NCBI GenBank assembly: GCA_016721865.1
Contig: JADKHF010000013.1
Location: forward strand, 1-64,000
Length of the DNA stretch: 64,000 nt
Direction of reading: 5' to 3'
From: Nitrosomonas sp.
Lineage (GTDB): Bacteria > Pseudomonadota > Gammaproteobacteria > Burkholderiales > Nitrosomonadaceae
A program made the translations under genes and the position numbers. The stretch's first letter is position 1. Each line of letters opens with the position of its first letter. This document shows positions 8,834-19,115 of the stretch, piece by piece. The notes beneath the pieces were generated by a model. The model saw only the letters and a list, made by a program, of their open reading frames with translations. It was not told the DNA's origin and did no database searches.

Positions 8834-11406
8834 ATGAATAAGGTTTTATTCCATAACCGGATCAGGCGGGAGGCGAAATTGGCTGATAAAAGTTTTTTAG
8901 TGCGCAAGGCGGCGGTTCTGGGGGCTGGTGTGATGGGGGCGCAGATTGCGGCACATCTGGTGAATGCTAACATCGAAACGTTGCTGTTTGAGTTACCGGG
9001 CGATGCGGATAATCCCAACGCCAATGTGACCAAGGCGGTGGAGAAACTCAAAAAACAGGAACCTGCACCGCTATCGGTTAAAGCCAAAGCAACCTGTATT
9101 CAGCCTGCGAATTATGATCAGCATCTTGAATTGCTCAAGGATTGCGATCTGGTGATCGAAGCGATTGCCGAGCGCATGGACTGGAAACGGGATTTATACA
9201 CCAAAGTTGCGCCATACCTTGGCGAACAAACTATTTTCGCGAGTAATACCTCCGGGCTGTCGATCAACCAATTAGCCGAGGCTTTCCCGGAAGTATTGCG
9301 TCACCGCTTCTGCGGTATCCATTTTTTCAATCCGCCGCGCTATATGCATTTGGTGGAATTGATTCCCTGCAAAACCAGTGATGCGGATATGCTCGATCAC
9401 CTGGAAGAATTTCTGGTGACTTATCTGGGCAAAGGCGTGATCCGTGCCAAAGATACGCCGAATTTCATTGCCAATCGCATCGGCGTGTTCTCTCTGCTGG
9501 CGACAATGCATCATGGCCGGGCATTTGATTTTGGCTTTGATCTGGTCGACGCGTTAACCGGCGCACTGATTGGCCGCCCCAAAAGTGCTACATTCCGCAC
9601 CGCTGATGTCGTGGGTCTGGATACCTTGGCGCATGTCATCAATACGATGCGCGATACTTTACCGGAAGATCCTTGGCATCCTTATTTTGCCGTGCCGGAT
9701 TGGCTGCAAGGATTGATTGAGATTGGTGCGTTGGGAGAGAAAGTTAAACGCGGGGTGTATCAGAAAATCAAGAATGAAATCCATGTACTTGATCGGGCGG
9801 AACAAACCTATCGGCTGTCAGCTGCGGAAGTGGATGAGGATTTGAAACGTTTGCTGAAATACAGCAGCCCGGCTGAAAAATTTGCTGCATTGCACAGTAG
9901 CCAGCAGCCGCAGGCACAGTTTTTGTGGTCAATTTTCCGTGATCTGTTTCATTATTGCGCTGTGCAACTGGAAACGATTGCCGATAATACGCGCGATCTG
10001 GATCTGGCCGTGCGCTGGGGATTTGGCTGGAATCAGGGGCCTTTTGAAATCTGGCAGGCAGCTGGCTGGAAGCAGATTGCCGACTGGATTCAAGAGGATA
10101 TTGCAGCCGGTAAACCATGAGCCAGGCGCCATTGCCGCAATGGGTGATGACGATTGCCGAAAGTGCTGCGCAAAGCGTGCACACAGTGCAAGGCTCATTT
10201 GCTCCGGAAACTGGAAAAACACAGCTGCGTTCAAAATTGCCGGTGTATCAACGCCAACTTTTTCCGGACCGGCTAATTGGCGAGGAAGCGGTTTACGGTG
10301 AAACTATCTTTGAAACCGATACTGTCAGGCTATGGCATACCGGCGATCAAATCGCCATCCTCAGCTTCAAGAGCAAAATGCATACGATAGGCGTGGATGT
10401 GCTGGAAGGTGTGCAACAGGCGATCAAAGAAGCCGAGCAAAATTGGCGCGCCTTGGTGATCTGGCAAACGGAGCCGCCGTTTTCAGCCGGTGCGAATTTA
10501 CAGAAAGCCACTGAACGGCCTAAACCGGATATGCAGCATGGCAGCGCGCCGCCTGCTCCACATCAACCGCCCACCGCTTTCCAGTCATTTTTAAAGAAAT
10601 TAAGAAAATCGACCCAGGCGACTGTGCTCCAGGTAGCACGTGAGCTGGATCTTGCTGATGTGTTAATGGCAAAGAAACTGGCTGAAGTCGATGGAATGAT
10701 CAATCTGTTTCAGCAAACTTCGCAGGCACTGCGCTATTCGATGATTCCAACCGTTGCCGCCGTGGATGGTCTTGCATTGGGCGGCGGTTGCGAGTTTGTC
10801 ATGCACTGTGACCGCGCCGTGGCTACGCTGGAAAGTTATATCGGCTTGGTGGAAGTGGGCGTTGGATTGTTGCCGGCTGGAGGCGGGTGTAAAGAGTTTG
10901 CCATGAGAGCCGCGCAAAATGCCAAAGACGGAGATCCTTTTCCGCAATTGAAATATTATTTCCAGACGGTGGCAATGGCGGAATTGGCGAAAAGCGCCGA
11001 GCAGGCGAAAGAACTGGGTTATCTGCGCCTTGCCGATACCGTGGTGATGCATCGTTTTGAGTTGCTGCATGTTGCCAAAGCGCAAGCGCTGGCGCTGGCG
11101 GAAGCAGGTTATCGCCCGCCATTGCGAGCCCGGGAAATTCCGGTGGCGGGTAATACCGGCATTGCGACGATTCAAAGCCAGCTTGTTAACATGCGGGAAG
11201 GTGGATTTATATCCGAGCATGATAATCTGATTGCTAGTAAGGTGGCGCATGTGATGTGTGGTGGCGATCTGACACCAGGAAGTTTGGTCGATGAAGACTG
11301 GTTCCTGGAGCTGGAACGCGCAGCCTTCATGGAACTCCTGGCAACCGAAAAAACCCAGGCGCGTATCGAGCATACGCTGAGAACCGGGAAACCGCTGAGA
11401 AACTGA
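8834..11406 (+). CDS. 3-hydroxyacyl-CoA dehydrogenase / enoyl-CoA hydratase (FadN-type), one frameshift
   Basis: Bifunctional beta-oxidation enzyme acting in the cytoplasm. Residues about 20-430 form the NAD-dependent 3-hydroxyacyl-CoA dehydrogenase, with the dinucleotide motif VLGAGVMGAQIAAH and the HFFNPPRYMHLVE segment. The second half is the crotonase fold, with FSAGANL for the oxyanion hole and DGLALGGGCEF. As given, the halves are two frames overlapping by ATGA at 10117-10120. One extra A in the AAA before CCATGAG would read GKTMSQAPLP straight through, and homologues are single proteins of about 800 residues, so this is most likely one gene. An upstream in-frame ATG at 8789 exists, but the residues between lack conservation signals. 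It is followed 63 bases on by the thiolase. Confidence 0.85.
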
Positions 11407-11469
11407 TTTTTAGGCAGTGATCATTTCATTTAAAAAATATTCCAAGATCGACGATCCACGGAGAAACCA

Positions 11470-12668
11470 ATGACTAAGCAAACTCAAGAAGCCTATATTG
11501 TAGCTGCTGCACGGACACCCGTTGGTAAAGCGCCACGCGGCATGTTCAAGAACGTGCGTCCCGACGACATGCTGGTGCATGTGTTGCATGCTGTAATGAG
11601 GCAATGCGAAGGACTCGATCCGGCAGCGATTGACGATGTAATTGTCGGTTGCGCCATGCCGGAAGCGGAGCAGGGCATCAATGTCGCGCGCGTGGCATTG
11701 TTATTGGCAGGCTTGACGAATAGCGTGGCCGGCATGACAGTCAATCGTTTCTGCGCATCGGGTCTGCAATCCGTTGCACTGGCGGCAGACCGTATCCGAT
11801 TGGGAGAAGCGGACGTCATGATTGCAGGAGGTACTGAGAGCATGAGCATGGTACCGATGATGGGCAACAAGGTCTCCATGAATCCAGCCATGTTCGAACA
11901 TGAGGAAAATGTGGCAATCGCTTATGGCATGGGCATGACCGCAGAGAAAGTCGCGGAACAATGGAAAGTGTCGCGTGAAGATCAGGATGAATTCGCTTTG
12001 ACCAGCCACCAACGCGCTTTGAAAGCCATTGAAACGGGTGAGTTTCAACAGGAAATCGCGCCGTACCGGGTAGACGAGAAGCGTCCTGACCTAGTCACAC
12101 ATCAAGTGCATGAAGAGATTGCAGTCAAAGATACGGACGAAGGCCCGCGCCCCGATACGAGTCTGGACGCGCTGGCTAAATTGCGGCCGGTATTTGCCGC
12201 CAGAGGCTCAGTGACCGCAGGGAACAGTTCGCAGATGTCCGATGGTGCGGGTGCTGTGGTGTTGATGAGCGAAGCGGCGATGAAACGTTTTAATCTTTTC
12301 CCGTTAGGGCGTTTTGTTGGTTTTTCAGTGGCGGGCGTGCCGCCAGAAATTGCGGTGTGGGACCTATTAAAGCCATACCCAAAGTGTTGGCGCAAACCGG
12401 TATCAAACTGGGTGATCTGGATTGGATTGAGTTGAACGAGGCATTTGCTGCGCAGAGCCTTGCTGTGATTCATGATCTGGGATTGGACCGAAGTAAAGTG
12501 AATCCTCTTGGTGGCGCAATCGCACTGGGTCATCCATTGGGCGCAACCGGCTCCATTCGAGTGGCAACCTTACTTCATGGGTTGCGTCGCCATAAACAGA
12601 AATATGGCATGGTAACCATGTGTATTGGCAGCGGCATGGGCGCGGCAGGCATTTTTGAAGCACTTTAA
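11470..12668 (+). CDS. Acetyl-CoA C-acyltransferase (3-ketoacyl-CoA thiolase), one frameshift
   Basis: Thiolytic last step of beta-oxidation. The active-site Cys is in VNRFCASGLQSVALA, GGTESMSMVP is a family signature, and after the break come WIELNEAFAAQ, the base His in ALGHPLGATG and the second catalytic Cys in MCIGSGMGAAG. The frame breaks near 12345-12355 in the PEI(x)GVGPIKAIPK segment by one missing base. Repaired length is about 399 residues, normal. AAGGA-like GACGATCCACGGAG precedes the ATG. Together with the upstream bifunctional enzyme it forms a complete beta-oxidation core lacking only an acyl-CoA dehydrogenase and a CoA ligase. Confidence 0.9.
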
Positions 12669-13121
12669 GCGCGTATTCGCTATCTATTTCTGGAAGGAGA
12701 ATTACTTTATCGCTGGTACGAAATTTTATAAAAGTTTTTAGAAAAAAGCAGCAATAAAAATTGCTGCGAGATTTATATCGAAGAGAGATTTTACAATCTG
12801 ATTCTGCCAAAAAATCGGCACCTATTAAGCGCCAAAGTGTCGTACTGTCCATCCTAAGCGTAAGCTCCCGTTTCCTTGTTTTAAATCACTAATAAAATTC
12901 TTTATTTATTTTCTTGGTTAATCATTTTCTGTGATTGTTTTACCAAACCTCAAGTGAGTCGACCGGCACGCCGTAACATAGACTGCACCGCATGCGTATT
13001 TGAATGTCTCTGGAAGCGGTGTTGTTGTATTTACAGAATATATCAATCGGCTACGTGTGAAAAATTATAGGGTGGCTTTCATACTTAATTAAGTTGCTGG
13101 CCTATAGGGGGTTTTTTAATA
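12669..13121. other. Intergenic region with a possible hairpin
   Basis: No gene seen. GCAGCAA (12748-12754) and TTGCTGC (12761-12767) can pair over a 6-base loop and might end the beta-oxidation operon, but no run of T follows. The last 60 bases before 13122 carry AGGGGGT, the likely ribosome site of the next gene, which uses a GTG start. Confidence 0.35.
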
Positions 13122-14762
13122 GTGAATTCACTTGCTTCTTTCGATTTACTCTCATCTATAAGTGATTTTGCTGTGCGCATTAATGCGCATGGAATCGTTC
13201 AGCAAGCATCTGCGCCATCACAAGCATTTCTGCAATTGCCTGCAGAGTTGCTGCAAGAGTCTATCGAATTTTTCATTCATCCTGAAGATATAGTGCTATT
13301 TACGGAAGCTCGCGAGAAAGCGAAGCATAGTGGAGAAAAGCAAGTTTTTGTTTGCCGCCTCTTGCGCCAGCGTGTATTGCCGGTGTGGGTAGATTGTTAT
13401 GTGCTTCAGTTACCAAAAGACGAGTTCCTTATTGCAGCGTTCGATGCGACGCACTGGAAGGATAATGAAAATCAACTGGTTTATCTTTCCACGCATGATG
13501 TGCTGACCGGATTACCGGGCAAGGTGTTACTCGATGATCGTATCAGTATGAGTATTCATACGGCGCAGCGGGAAAAAAATTACCTGTCACTGATCGTTCT
13601 AAGTTTGGATGGATTCAGGAAAATTAACGACTTGCTGGGACATAGTATCGGCGATGAATTAATCAAAGCTGTCGCTGAACGTTTGCAGAATGCTGTGCGA
13701 AATAGTGACACGGTTGCGAGAGTGAGTGACGATGAGTTTTCCTTGATCATGATGGGGGCAGGGCAAGCCAATATTGAATTGATAGCCAGGAAAATATTGA
13801 CAGCCATGCAACGGCCTTTCCGTATCAGTGAACACACTTTACACATCAGTGCCAGTCTTGGGATTTCAATGTATCCAGAGCACGGCGATAATTCTTCGCA
13901 CTTATATAGAAATGCAGAAAAGGCAATGTACAGAGCGAAAACAATGGGTAAAAATCACTGGAATATTTATAGCGACCAGGTTGATGATACTGAGAGAAGT
14001 GATTTATCGCTTGAATCAGCCATGTATGAAGGTATTGAGAATGGTGAGTTCATGTTGCATTATCAGCCGATTTTTTGTGCGCAAACCGGCCAATTGCGAG
14101 GTGCCGAAGCGCTGATGCGATGGCAGAATCCGAATCACGGCTTTATTTCACCGATGAAATTTATTCCATTGGCGGAAAACAGCGGCTTGATCAAGATTCT
14201 CGGTGCTTGGGCTTTGCGCAGCGCTTGTTATCAAGCGAAGCAATGGCAGGAAGAAGGTCTTAAAGATTTCTATATTTCAGTTAACGTATCTCCCCGTCAA
14301 TTTGTGCAGGATGATTTTCTGGAAATGATTGATGGAGCACTGAGTGAATCCGGATTATTACCTGAGAATCTGATGCTGGAAATCACGGAAGGCGTGTTAA
14401 TGGATAATCCGCAGAAATCAGGGGCGATTCTGGCTCAGCTGCATGCGGCAGGAATAAAAATCGCTATTGATGATTTTGGCACCGGCTATTCATCACTGGC
14501 TTATTTAAAGAAATTTCCATTATCGGTGCTGAAAATTGACAAATCTTTTGTAGATGATGTGATTAATAGTGCGGAAGATATGGCCATTGTTGGCACGATT
14601 CTGAGCCTGGCAGAAGGGCTGAAACTGCTGGTAGTAGCTGAGGGAGTGGAAAATGATGCGCAATTGGGTTTCTTAAGGCAGGAAGGGTGTAACCTGGTGC
14701 AAGGCTATCTTACGGGCAGGCCAGTAAACTCTGAAATGTTTAGAGAGCAGCACATGGCATGA
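13122..14762 (+). CDS. PAS-GGDEF-EAL protein, probable c-di-GMP phosphodiesterase
   Basis: A cytoplasmic protein of 546 residues. Residues 10-115 look like a PAS sensor. A GGDEF domain (about 125-290) keeps STHDVLTGLPGK and SASLGISMYPEHG, but the signature loop is SDDEF (VARVSDDEFSLI) instead of GGDEF, so cyclase activity is doubtful. The EAL domain (about 305-545) is intact: EALMRW, NVSPRQF, ITEGVLMDN, DDFGTGYSS, LKIDKSFV and VVAEGVE supply the metal and substrate residues. It should therefore hydrolyse c-di-GMP, with the GGDEF part perhaps binding GTP as a regulator. Its stop overlaps the ATG of the HDOD gene (ATGA), indicating one operon. Confidence 0.88.
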   Translation: MNSLASFDLLSSISDFAVRINAHGIVQQASAPSQAFLQLPAELLQESIEFFIHPEDIVLFTEAREKAKHSGEKQVFVCRLLRQRVLPVWVDCYVLQLPKDEFLIAAFDATHWKDNENQLVYLSTHDVLTGLPGKVLLDDRISMSIHTAQREKNYLSLIVLSLDGFRKINDLLGHSIGDELIKAVAERLQNAVRNSDTVARVSDDEFSLIMMGAGQANIELIARKILTAMQRPFRISEHTLHISASLGISMYPEHGDNSSHLYRNAEKAMYRAKTMGKNHWNIYSDQVDDTERSDLSLESAMYEGIENGEFMLHYQPIFCAQTGQLRGAEALMRWQNPNHGFISPMKFIPLAENSGLIKILGAWALRSACYQAKQWQEEGLKDFYISVNVSPRQFVQDDFLEMIDGALSESGLLPENLMLEITEGVLMDNPQKSGAILAQLHAAGIKIAIDDFGTGYSSLAYLKKFPLSVLKIDKSFVDDVINSAEDMAIVGTILSLAEGLKLLVVAEGVENDAQLGFLRQEGCNLVQGYLTGRPVNSEMFREQHMA

Positions 14763-16187
14763 CAGCATTAATTTCGATGCTCAGAAACGGTAAGGATGAT
14801 TTTTTTGCGCTATTGATGAAACGCATGGGAGAAAAAGGCGATTTTCCTGCATTTTCAGAATCTGTTCAGCATCTTGACGAGTTAATGCATGACGAAGATA
14901 AAAATATTGCAGCTATCACCAGTGCGATTCTAAGTGATTTCACGTTGACCCAGAAAGTGATCAGATTAGCCAATTCAGCCATGTATTCCGGTATGGGCGG
15001 AGAGATCACAACGATTACTCAGGCAGCAGTAGTACTTGGTTTGGATGCGATTGCACATATTGCGCTCAGTATCCGATTCATTGATATGTTTTCTACGGCT
15101 GCTCCGGATTCTGCAGAGGCCCGTGAGGAACTGTCAAAAGCAATTTTGGCGGGAGATGTTGCGCGAATCATTGTGACCAAATCTATTATAGTTAATGGTG
15201 AGGAAGCGGTAGTTTGTGCACTGTTACATCATTTGGGGCGCCTCATGCTGGTATTCTACTTTCCTGAAGAGTGGTCACAGATTCAGAAAATTGTACGGAA
15301 GTACCAAGTGAGTGAGAACAGCGCAACGCTCGAAGTTATTGGCGTGGCGATTGACGAAATTTCTCAGGGAGTTGCCAGGAACTGGCGACTGCCTAAGAAG
15401 ATATCCCATAGCATGGCAAGTTCAGCGACATTCGAAGAAACCAGCATACCGGGTTCGGCAGATTGGCTTAAGGTTATGGCCAATTTTGCCGGAAGTGCTG
15501 CATCCATGCTCGCTAACAACAGTAGCAGAGAGGAATTAAAGCGTTTTGCGTCACACTATAGTGAGTCATTGCTGATTTCCAGTGAGGAAATTATGGATTC
15601 GATTGACTCGGCTCAGCGTACTGTCCCAGAACATGTTATCAAGTTTGAAAGCAGGAAGATTCTCGGTAAACCAATCGATGCTCGTGAACGGCTGGCATCC
15701 AGTGTTCATGAATTTAGTGCCGCATTGACTCAAGGAATAGATTTTAATAGCGCGCTGAGTATGGTTCTTGAAACCATCTATGCAAGCATGGGGTTTAATC
15801 GCGTGGTTACTTTCTTTCGCGATGCCGGGATGTTCAAAGCTAAGGTGGGTTTTGGTAACAGGATGCCGGAGGCGCTGCCGGATCTCATTTTTTCCAGAGG
15901 CTTATGCGACTGATGTGTTTCATTTGTCGCTGGCGAACAAAGCCGATGTATTTATCCAGGATATTACCTCAAGCAAGGCGGCATCCAGTATACCTGCTTG
16001 GCTGAGAGAAGCTTTGCCGGATGTGGACGCTTTCATTCTACTGCCCCTTGTTTTCAATGACCGTGCTGTCGGTTTGATCTATGCCGACTGGCAAACGGGG
16101 GAAACGAGCGTTGTTGAGCCGGGCGAGCTTTCATCCATGAGTATGCTTAGGGACTACTTGATGAAAGCTCTGGCAAAGAGAAAGTAG
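14759..16187 (+). CDS. HDOD-GAF signalling protein, one frameshift
   Basis: The N-terminal ~270 residues form an HDOD domain: LANSAMYSG, the ITQAAVVLGLDAIAH helix and LLHHLGRLML are family features; the HD metal pair is absent, as in all HDOD proteins. The C-terminal ~160 residues resemble a GAF domain (FNSALSMVLETIYASMGFNR ... FILLPLVFNDRAVGLIYADW). The frame breaks at about 15890 in a run of six T; removing one T gives DLIFPEAYATDVFHLSLANK without interruption to the stop at 16187. It overlaps the GGDEF-EAL gene by four bases. HDOD proteins tie into motility, c-di-GMP or cell-cycle control, but no direct target can be read here. Confidence 0.82.
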
Positions 16188-16257
16188 TTTGAAGTTTTTT
16201 TCATATCAGTTTTATCAAAATATACTGTCTGGGCTGAGCGGATTACTTTTATCCTAG

Positions 16258-17092
16258 GGGGCGTTAACAATTAACGTAATTTCTGCAATAATTTACCAAT
16301 AGATTGAATATGAAGGTGAATTAATGATGATCAGGAATGTGTTGATTGATGAGCAGTGGAAACGAATAGAACTCCTTGTTGTCGGGCAAACCCAGTGATT
16401 GCGGGGTAACAGGGAGAAATAACCGCTTGTTCCTGGAAGCCGTACTGTGGGTTTGCCGCACAGGCGCACCATGGCGCGATCTGCCAGAAGCTCTGGGGAG
16501 CTGGCATACCGTGTACACGTTATAATCGATGGTCAAAAAAAGGGCCGTTGGGAAGCGATATTCAAGACCTTATCAGAGGCCAGCGACTTTGAATATTTAA
16601 TGATCGACGGTTCGATTGTTCGACTGCATCAGCATGGTGCTCCCCCTAAAAAAAACAGCAGGAAGAGGCGATTGGGAAATCAAGAGGCGGTCTGAGTACC
16701 AAAATACATGCAGCAGTTGATGCTCTGGGCAATCCTGTTAGACTGCGACTGACAGAAGGACAAGCCTCGGAGTACGGTCAGGCGAACGCACTGATTGAGC
16801 AGATTCAAGCCGATTATATTTTGGCGGACAAAGGGCTATGACGGTGACGGGCTTATTAATAACATTGAAGCGTCAGGTGCGGTAGCGGTAATTCCTCCTC
16901 GACAAAACCGTATAGTTCAGCGGGAGTATGGTCGAGAAATTTATAAAGAACGAAACCTGATCGAACGCCTGTTTCAGAAGCTTAAGCAATTTCGCCGAAT
17001 TGCAACACGGTATGAACGATTAAAACGAAACTATCAAGCCATGCTATATTTGGCTACTTCCATGATATGGCTGGCTTAATTGTTAACGCCCC
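16258..17092 (+). mobile_element. IS5-family element in a duplicated CTAG site
   Basis: An 835-bp element with perfect 16-bp inverted repeats, GGGGCGTTAACAATTA at 16258-16273 and its complement at 17077-17092. It is flanked on both sides by CTAG (16254-16257 and 17093-17096), the target duplication expected of this IS family. It encodes one transposase on the plus strand. It lies just downstream of the HDOD-GAF gene and upstream of a short open frame at 17138. Confidence 0.85.
16324..17079 (+). pseudogene. IS5-family DDE transposase, several frameshifts
   Basis: Pieces in different frames join into one DDE transposase: MMIRNVLIDEQWKRIELL, then VCRTGAPWRDLP with SWHTVYTR, then DGSIVRLHQHGA, the segment GGLSTKIHAAVDALGN, ILADKGYDGD, and the C-terminal ERNLIERLFQKLKQFRRI that carries the catalytic Glu. 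At least three frame changes (near 16390, 16530 and 16690) plus one near 16840 are needed. Short size and partner repeats match the IS427-like group of IS5. Not functional as given. Confidence 0.75.
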
Positions 17093-17098
17093 CTAGGA

Positions 17099-17341
17099 TT
17101 CTTATCGAAAGATAAGCGTTTCCCAAGCCGGGGACTATTGCCGCACCACAATGAAATTGCGGTCGATGAAGATAAACGAAGTAAGGAACATATCCTGTAT
17201 ACCGATAAAAATACCTACTCCAAACAATACGCGTTGCGCTATGACGCTGCGGCAAGACACATCAGGAAGCTTTCAAGAAACACTGGAAATCTTGATTTGC
17301 CGTTAGCTGACTTTGTGATTATTGACGATCATGTAGAATAG
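17099..17341 (+). other. Short open frame beside the IS5 element, unknown
   Basis: An open frame continues to the TAG at 17339-17341 and encodes a charged, unrecognised segment (PHHNEIAVDEDKRSKEH ... LADFVIIDDHVE). The only candidate start is a TTG at 17138 without a clear ribosome site. If the IS5 element and one CTAG copy are removed, the frame is continuous upstream as far as the HDOD stop, so it could be the 3' part of a small gene cut by the insertion, or chance. Confidence 0.3.
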
Positions 17342-17372
17342 GCAAATATTGTTCTGATTCTGGAGAAATAAC

Positions 17373-17888
17373 ATGACGAAACTACTATTGATGTCTTTTT
17401 GGCTACCTCTGCTAACAATATTTCCTGTGCATGCTGTGGAAAAAGCAGATGAAAAACGGCTTGATGAGATTGCAGAGCGGGGCTCGCATGTCATGCCGTT
17501 TGATCTGGGAAAAACCACACATATTTTTACCCAGACTCCGAACGGAGGGGTGCAGCAGGTAATTGCTAAAAACAAATCGGATACCGGGCAAATTAATTCA
17601 ATTCGAGCTCACCTATCTGAAATTTCCAACGAATTCAAGCGCGGCAACTTTTCTAATCCAGAGAAAATTCATGGCAAGGACATGCCTGGCTTGGCTGAAT
17701 TGGAAGCGGCACAATCGGGTCAGATTAAGTTCGAGTATGAGGAACTGCCAGACGGCGCACAAATTACTTATTCCACCGAGGTTGAGAAACTTAAGCATGC
17801 CATCCATCAGTGGTTTGACGCCCAACTCAGCGACCATGCGCGTCATGCTGTACCGGGACACTCACACCATCCTATGCACCATCAGTAA
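17373..17888 (+). CDS. Exported conserved protein with His-rich tail, function unknown
   Basis: A protein of 171 residues. A signal peptide (MTKLLLMSFWLPLLTIFPVHA) is followed by a mature domain with the pattern MPFDLGKTTHIFTQTPNGG, SIRAHLSEISNEF, IHGKDMPGLAELEAAQ and HAIHQWFDAQLSDH. Relatives with this pattern exist in many proteobacteria and are sometimes mislabelled as aspartate carbamoyltransferase; nothing here resembles that enzyme's active site. The tail HSHHPMHH and several conserved His suggest metal binding in the periplasm, an inference only. GGAGAAAT precedes the ATG. No operon partner is seen. Confidence 0.75.
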   Translation: MTKLLLMSFWLPLLTIFPVHAVEKADEKRLDEIAERGSHVMPFDLGKTTHIFTQTPNGGVQQVIAKNKSDTGQINSIRAHLSEISNEFKRGNFSNPEKIHGKDMPGLAELEAAQSGQIKFEYEELPDGAQITYSTEVEKLKHAIHQWFDAQLSDHARHAVPGHSHHPMHHQ

Positions 17889-17943
17889 ATAGGCGGTCGG
17901 CAGGCAAAACGAAGCACAAACGCATTAAATTAATTCTCAACGA

Positions 17944-18870
17944 TTATTTGTTTTTGCAGTTGATTTCTCCAATATGAGTCTCGCCCCTGGTTTCAGCTAA
18001 CTGCACCTGTTTTTCCCGTTCCCGGTACCGGGCTTTGTCTTCTTCTGAACGGTCATGATAACAAGCGGGACAACTGATTCCCTGTTGATAGTGCTCACTG
18101 AATTTATCTTCTTCTGAAATCGGCAAACGGCAAGCGTGACACTGATCATAGCTGCCTTTTTCAAGCTGATGATTCACGGTAACCCGTTCATCAAATACAA
18201 AACATTCTCCCTTCCATAGAGACTCTTCCTGTGGAATTTCCTCAAGATATTTGAGAATACCGCCCTGCAAATGGTATACCTCCTCAAACCCCTGTTGTTT
18301 TAAGTACGCCGTGGATTTTTCACAACGAATTCCACCGGTACAGTACATCGCCACTTTTTTATGCACCGAAGGATCCAGGTGCTGGGATACGTAGTGTGGA
18401 AATTCCCGGAAAGTTGTGGTGTGGGGGTTTATTGCATTGGCAAAAGCACCGACCGCGACCTCATACTGGTTACGGGTATCGATTAACAAAACCCCCGGCT
18501 CGTTAATTAACTCATTCCATTGCTGAGGCGCCACATAGGTTCCAACCAACTGCTTAGGATCAATTCCTTCAACCCCCATTGTGACGATCTCTTTCTTCAG
18601 TTTTACCTTGCTGCGTTTGAATGGCATCTCGTCGGTCATGGATTCCTTGACCACGATGCCAGCAAACTCAGGTATCGTCTCCATCCACCCTAAAACAGAA
18701 TCGATGCCTTCCCGGCTGCCAGAAATAGTGCCGTTGATTCCTTCCTCCGCCAATAGCAACGTTCCTTTTACTTGATTCTCAACCATCTTCGCCTGCAGCG
18801 GAAGTTGTATCTCTTTGTATTGCGGTAAGAATACAAATTTATACAGTGCGCAAACAACAAATTTTGACAT
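17944..18870 (-). CDS. trhO: tRNA uridine(34) hydroxylase TrhO (YceA, rhodanese fold)
   Basis: Oxygen-dependent hydroxylation of uridine 34 in tRNA, the first step to 5-carboxymethoxyuridine or 5-methoxyuridine. An N-terminal acylphosphatase-like domain (about 1-95, LLAEEGINGTISGS) precedes a rhodanese domain with LLIDTRNQYEVAVGAF and the active-site loop CTGGIRCEKSTAYL. A C-terminal zinc-type region has CHACRLPI and CPACYHD. Length 308 is usual. AAGGAAACC before the ATG is a good ribosome site. Transcribed convergently with the exported-protein gene. Confidence 0.92.
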   Translation of the reverse strand: MSKFVVCALYKFVFLPQYKEIQLPLQAKMVENQVKGTLLLAEEGINGTISGSREGIDSVLGWMETIPEFAGIVVKESMTDEMPFKRSKVKLKKEIVTMGVEGIDPKQLVGTYVAPQQWNELINEPGVLLIDTRNQYEVAVGAFANAINPHTTTFREFPHYVSQHLDPSVHKKVAMYCTGGIRCEKSTAYLKQQGFEEVYHLQGGILKYLEEIPQEESLWKGECFVFDERVTVNHQLEKGSYDQCHACRLPISEEDKFSEHYQQGISCPACYHDRSEEDKARYREREKQVQLAETRGETHIGEINCKNK

Positions 18871-19115
18871 TATGGTTTCCTTTTGTGGAATCGTAAATCA
18901 GGCGCAGTAACAGTAATGCTGGCGCTTATACAAGTACGCGACCCAGTGGCATTGGTAATTCATTTTGTTTATTATTTTTCTGGGCGGTTCAATTTTCGCG
19001 TTCATTGCATTTTGCAGGATAATAGCGTTTTTCATCGTAAAACTGTATTGTTTGTGCGTTTTTTAGTCATTAAGAGCGCGTGAATTGTCAAATTCAGAAT
19101 TCAAGGGAGCAGTGA

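Noticed and set aside
10117..10120. ATGA overlap as the border of two separate beta-oxidation genes
   Set aside because: Known relatives are one ~800-residue protein and one added A in the preceding AAA run gives a seamless GKTMSQAPLP reading, so I treat it as a frameshift within one gene.
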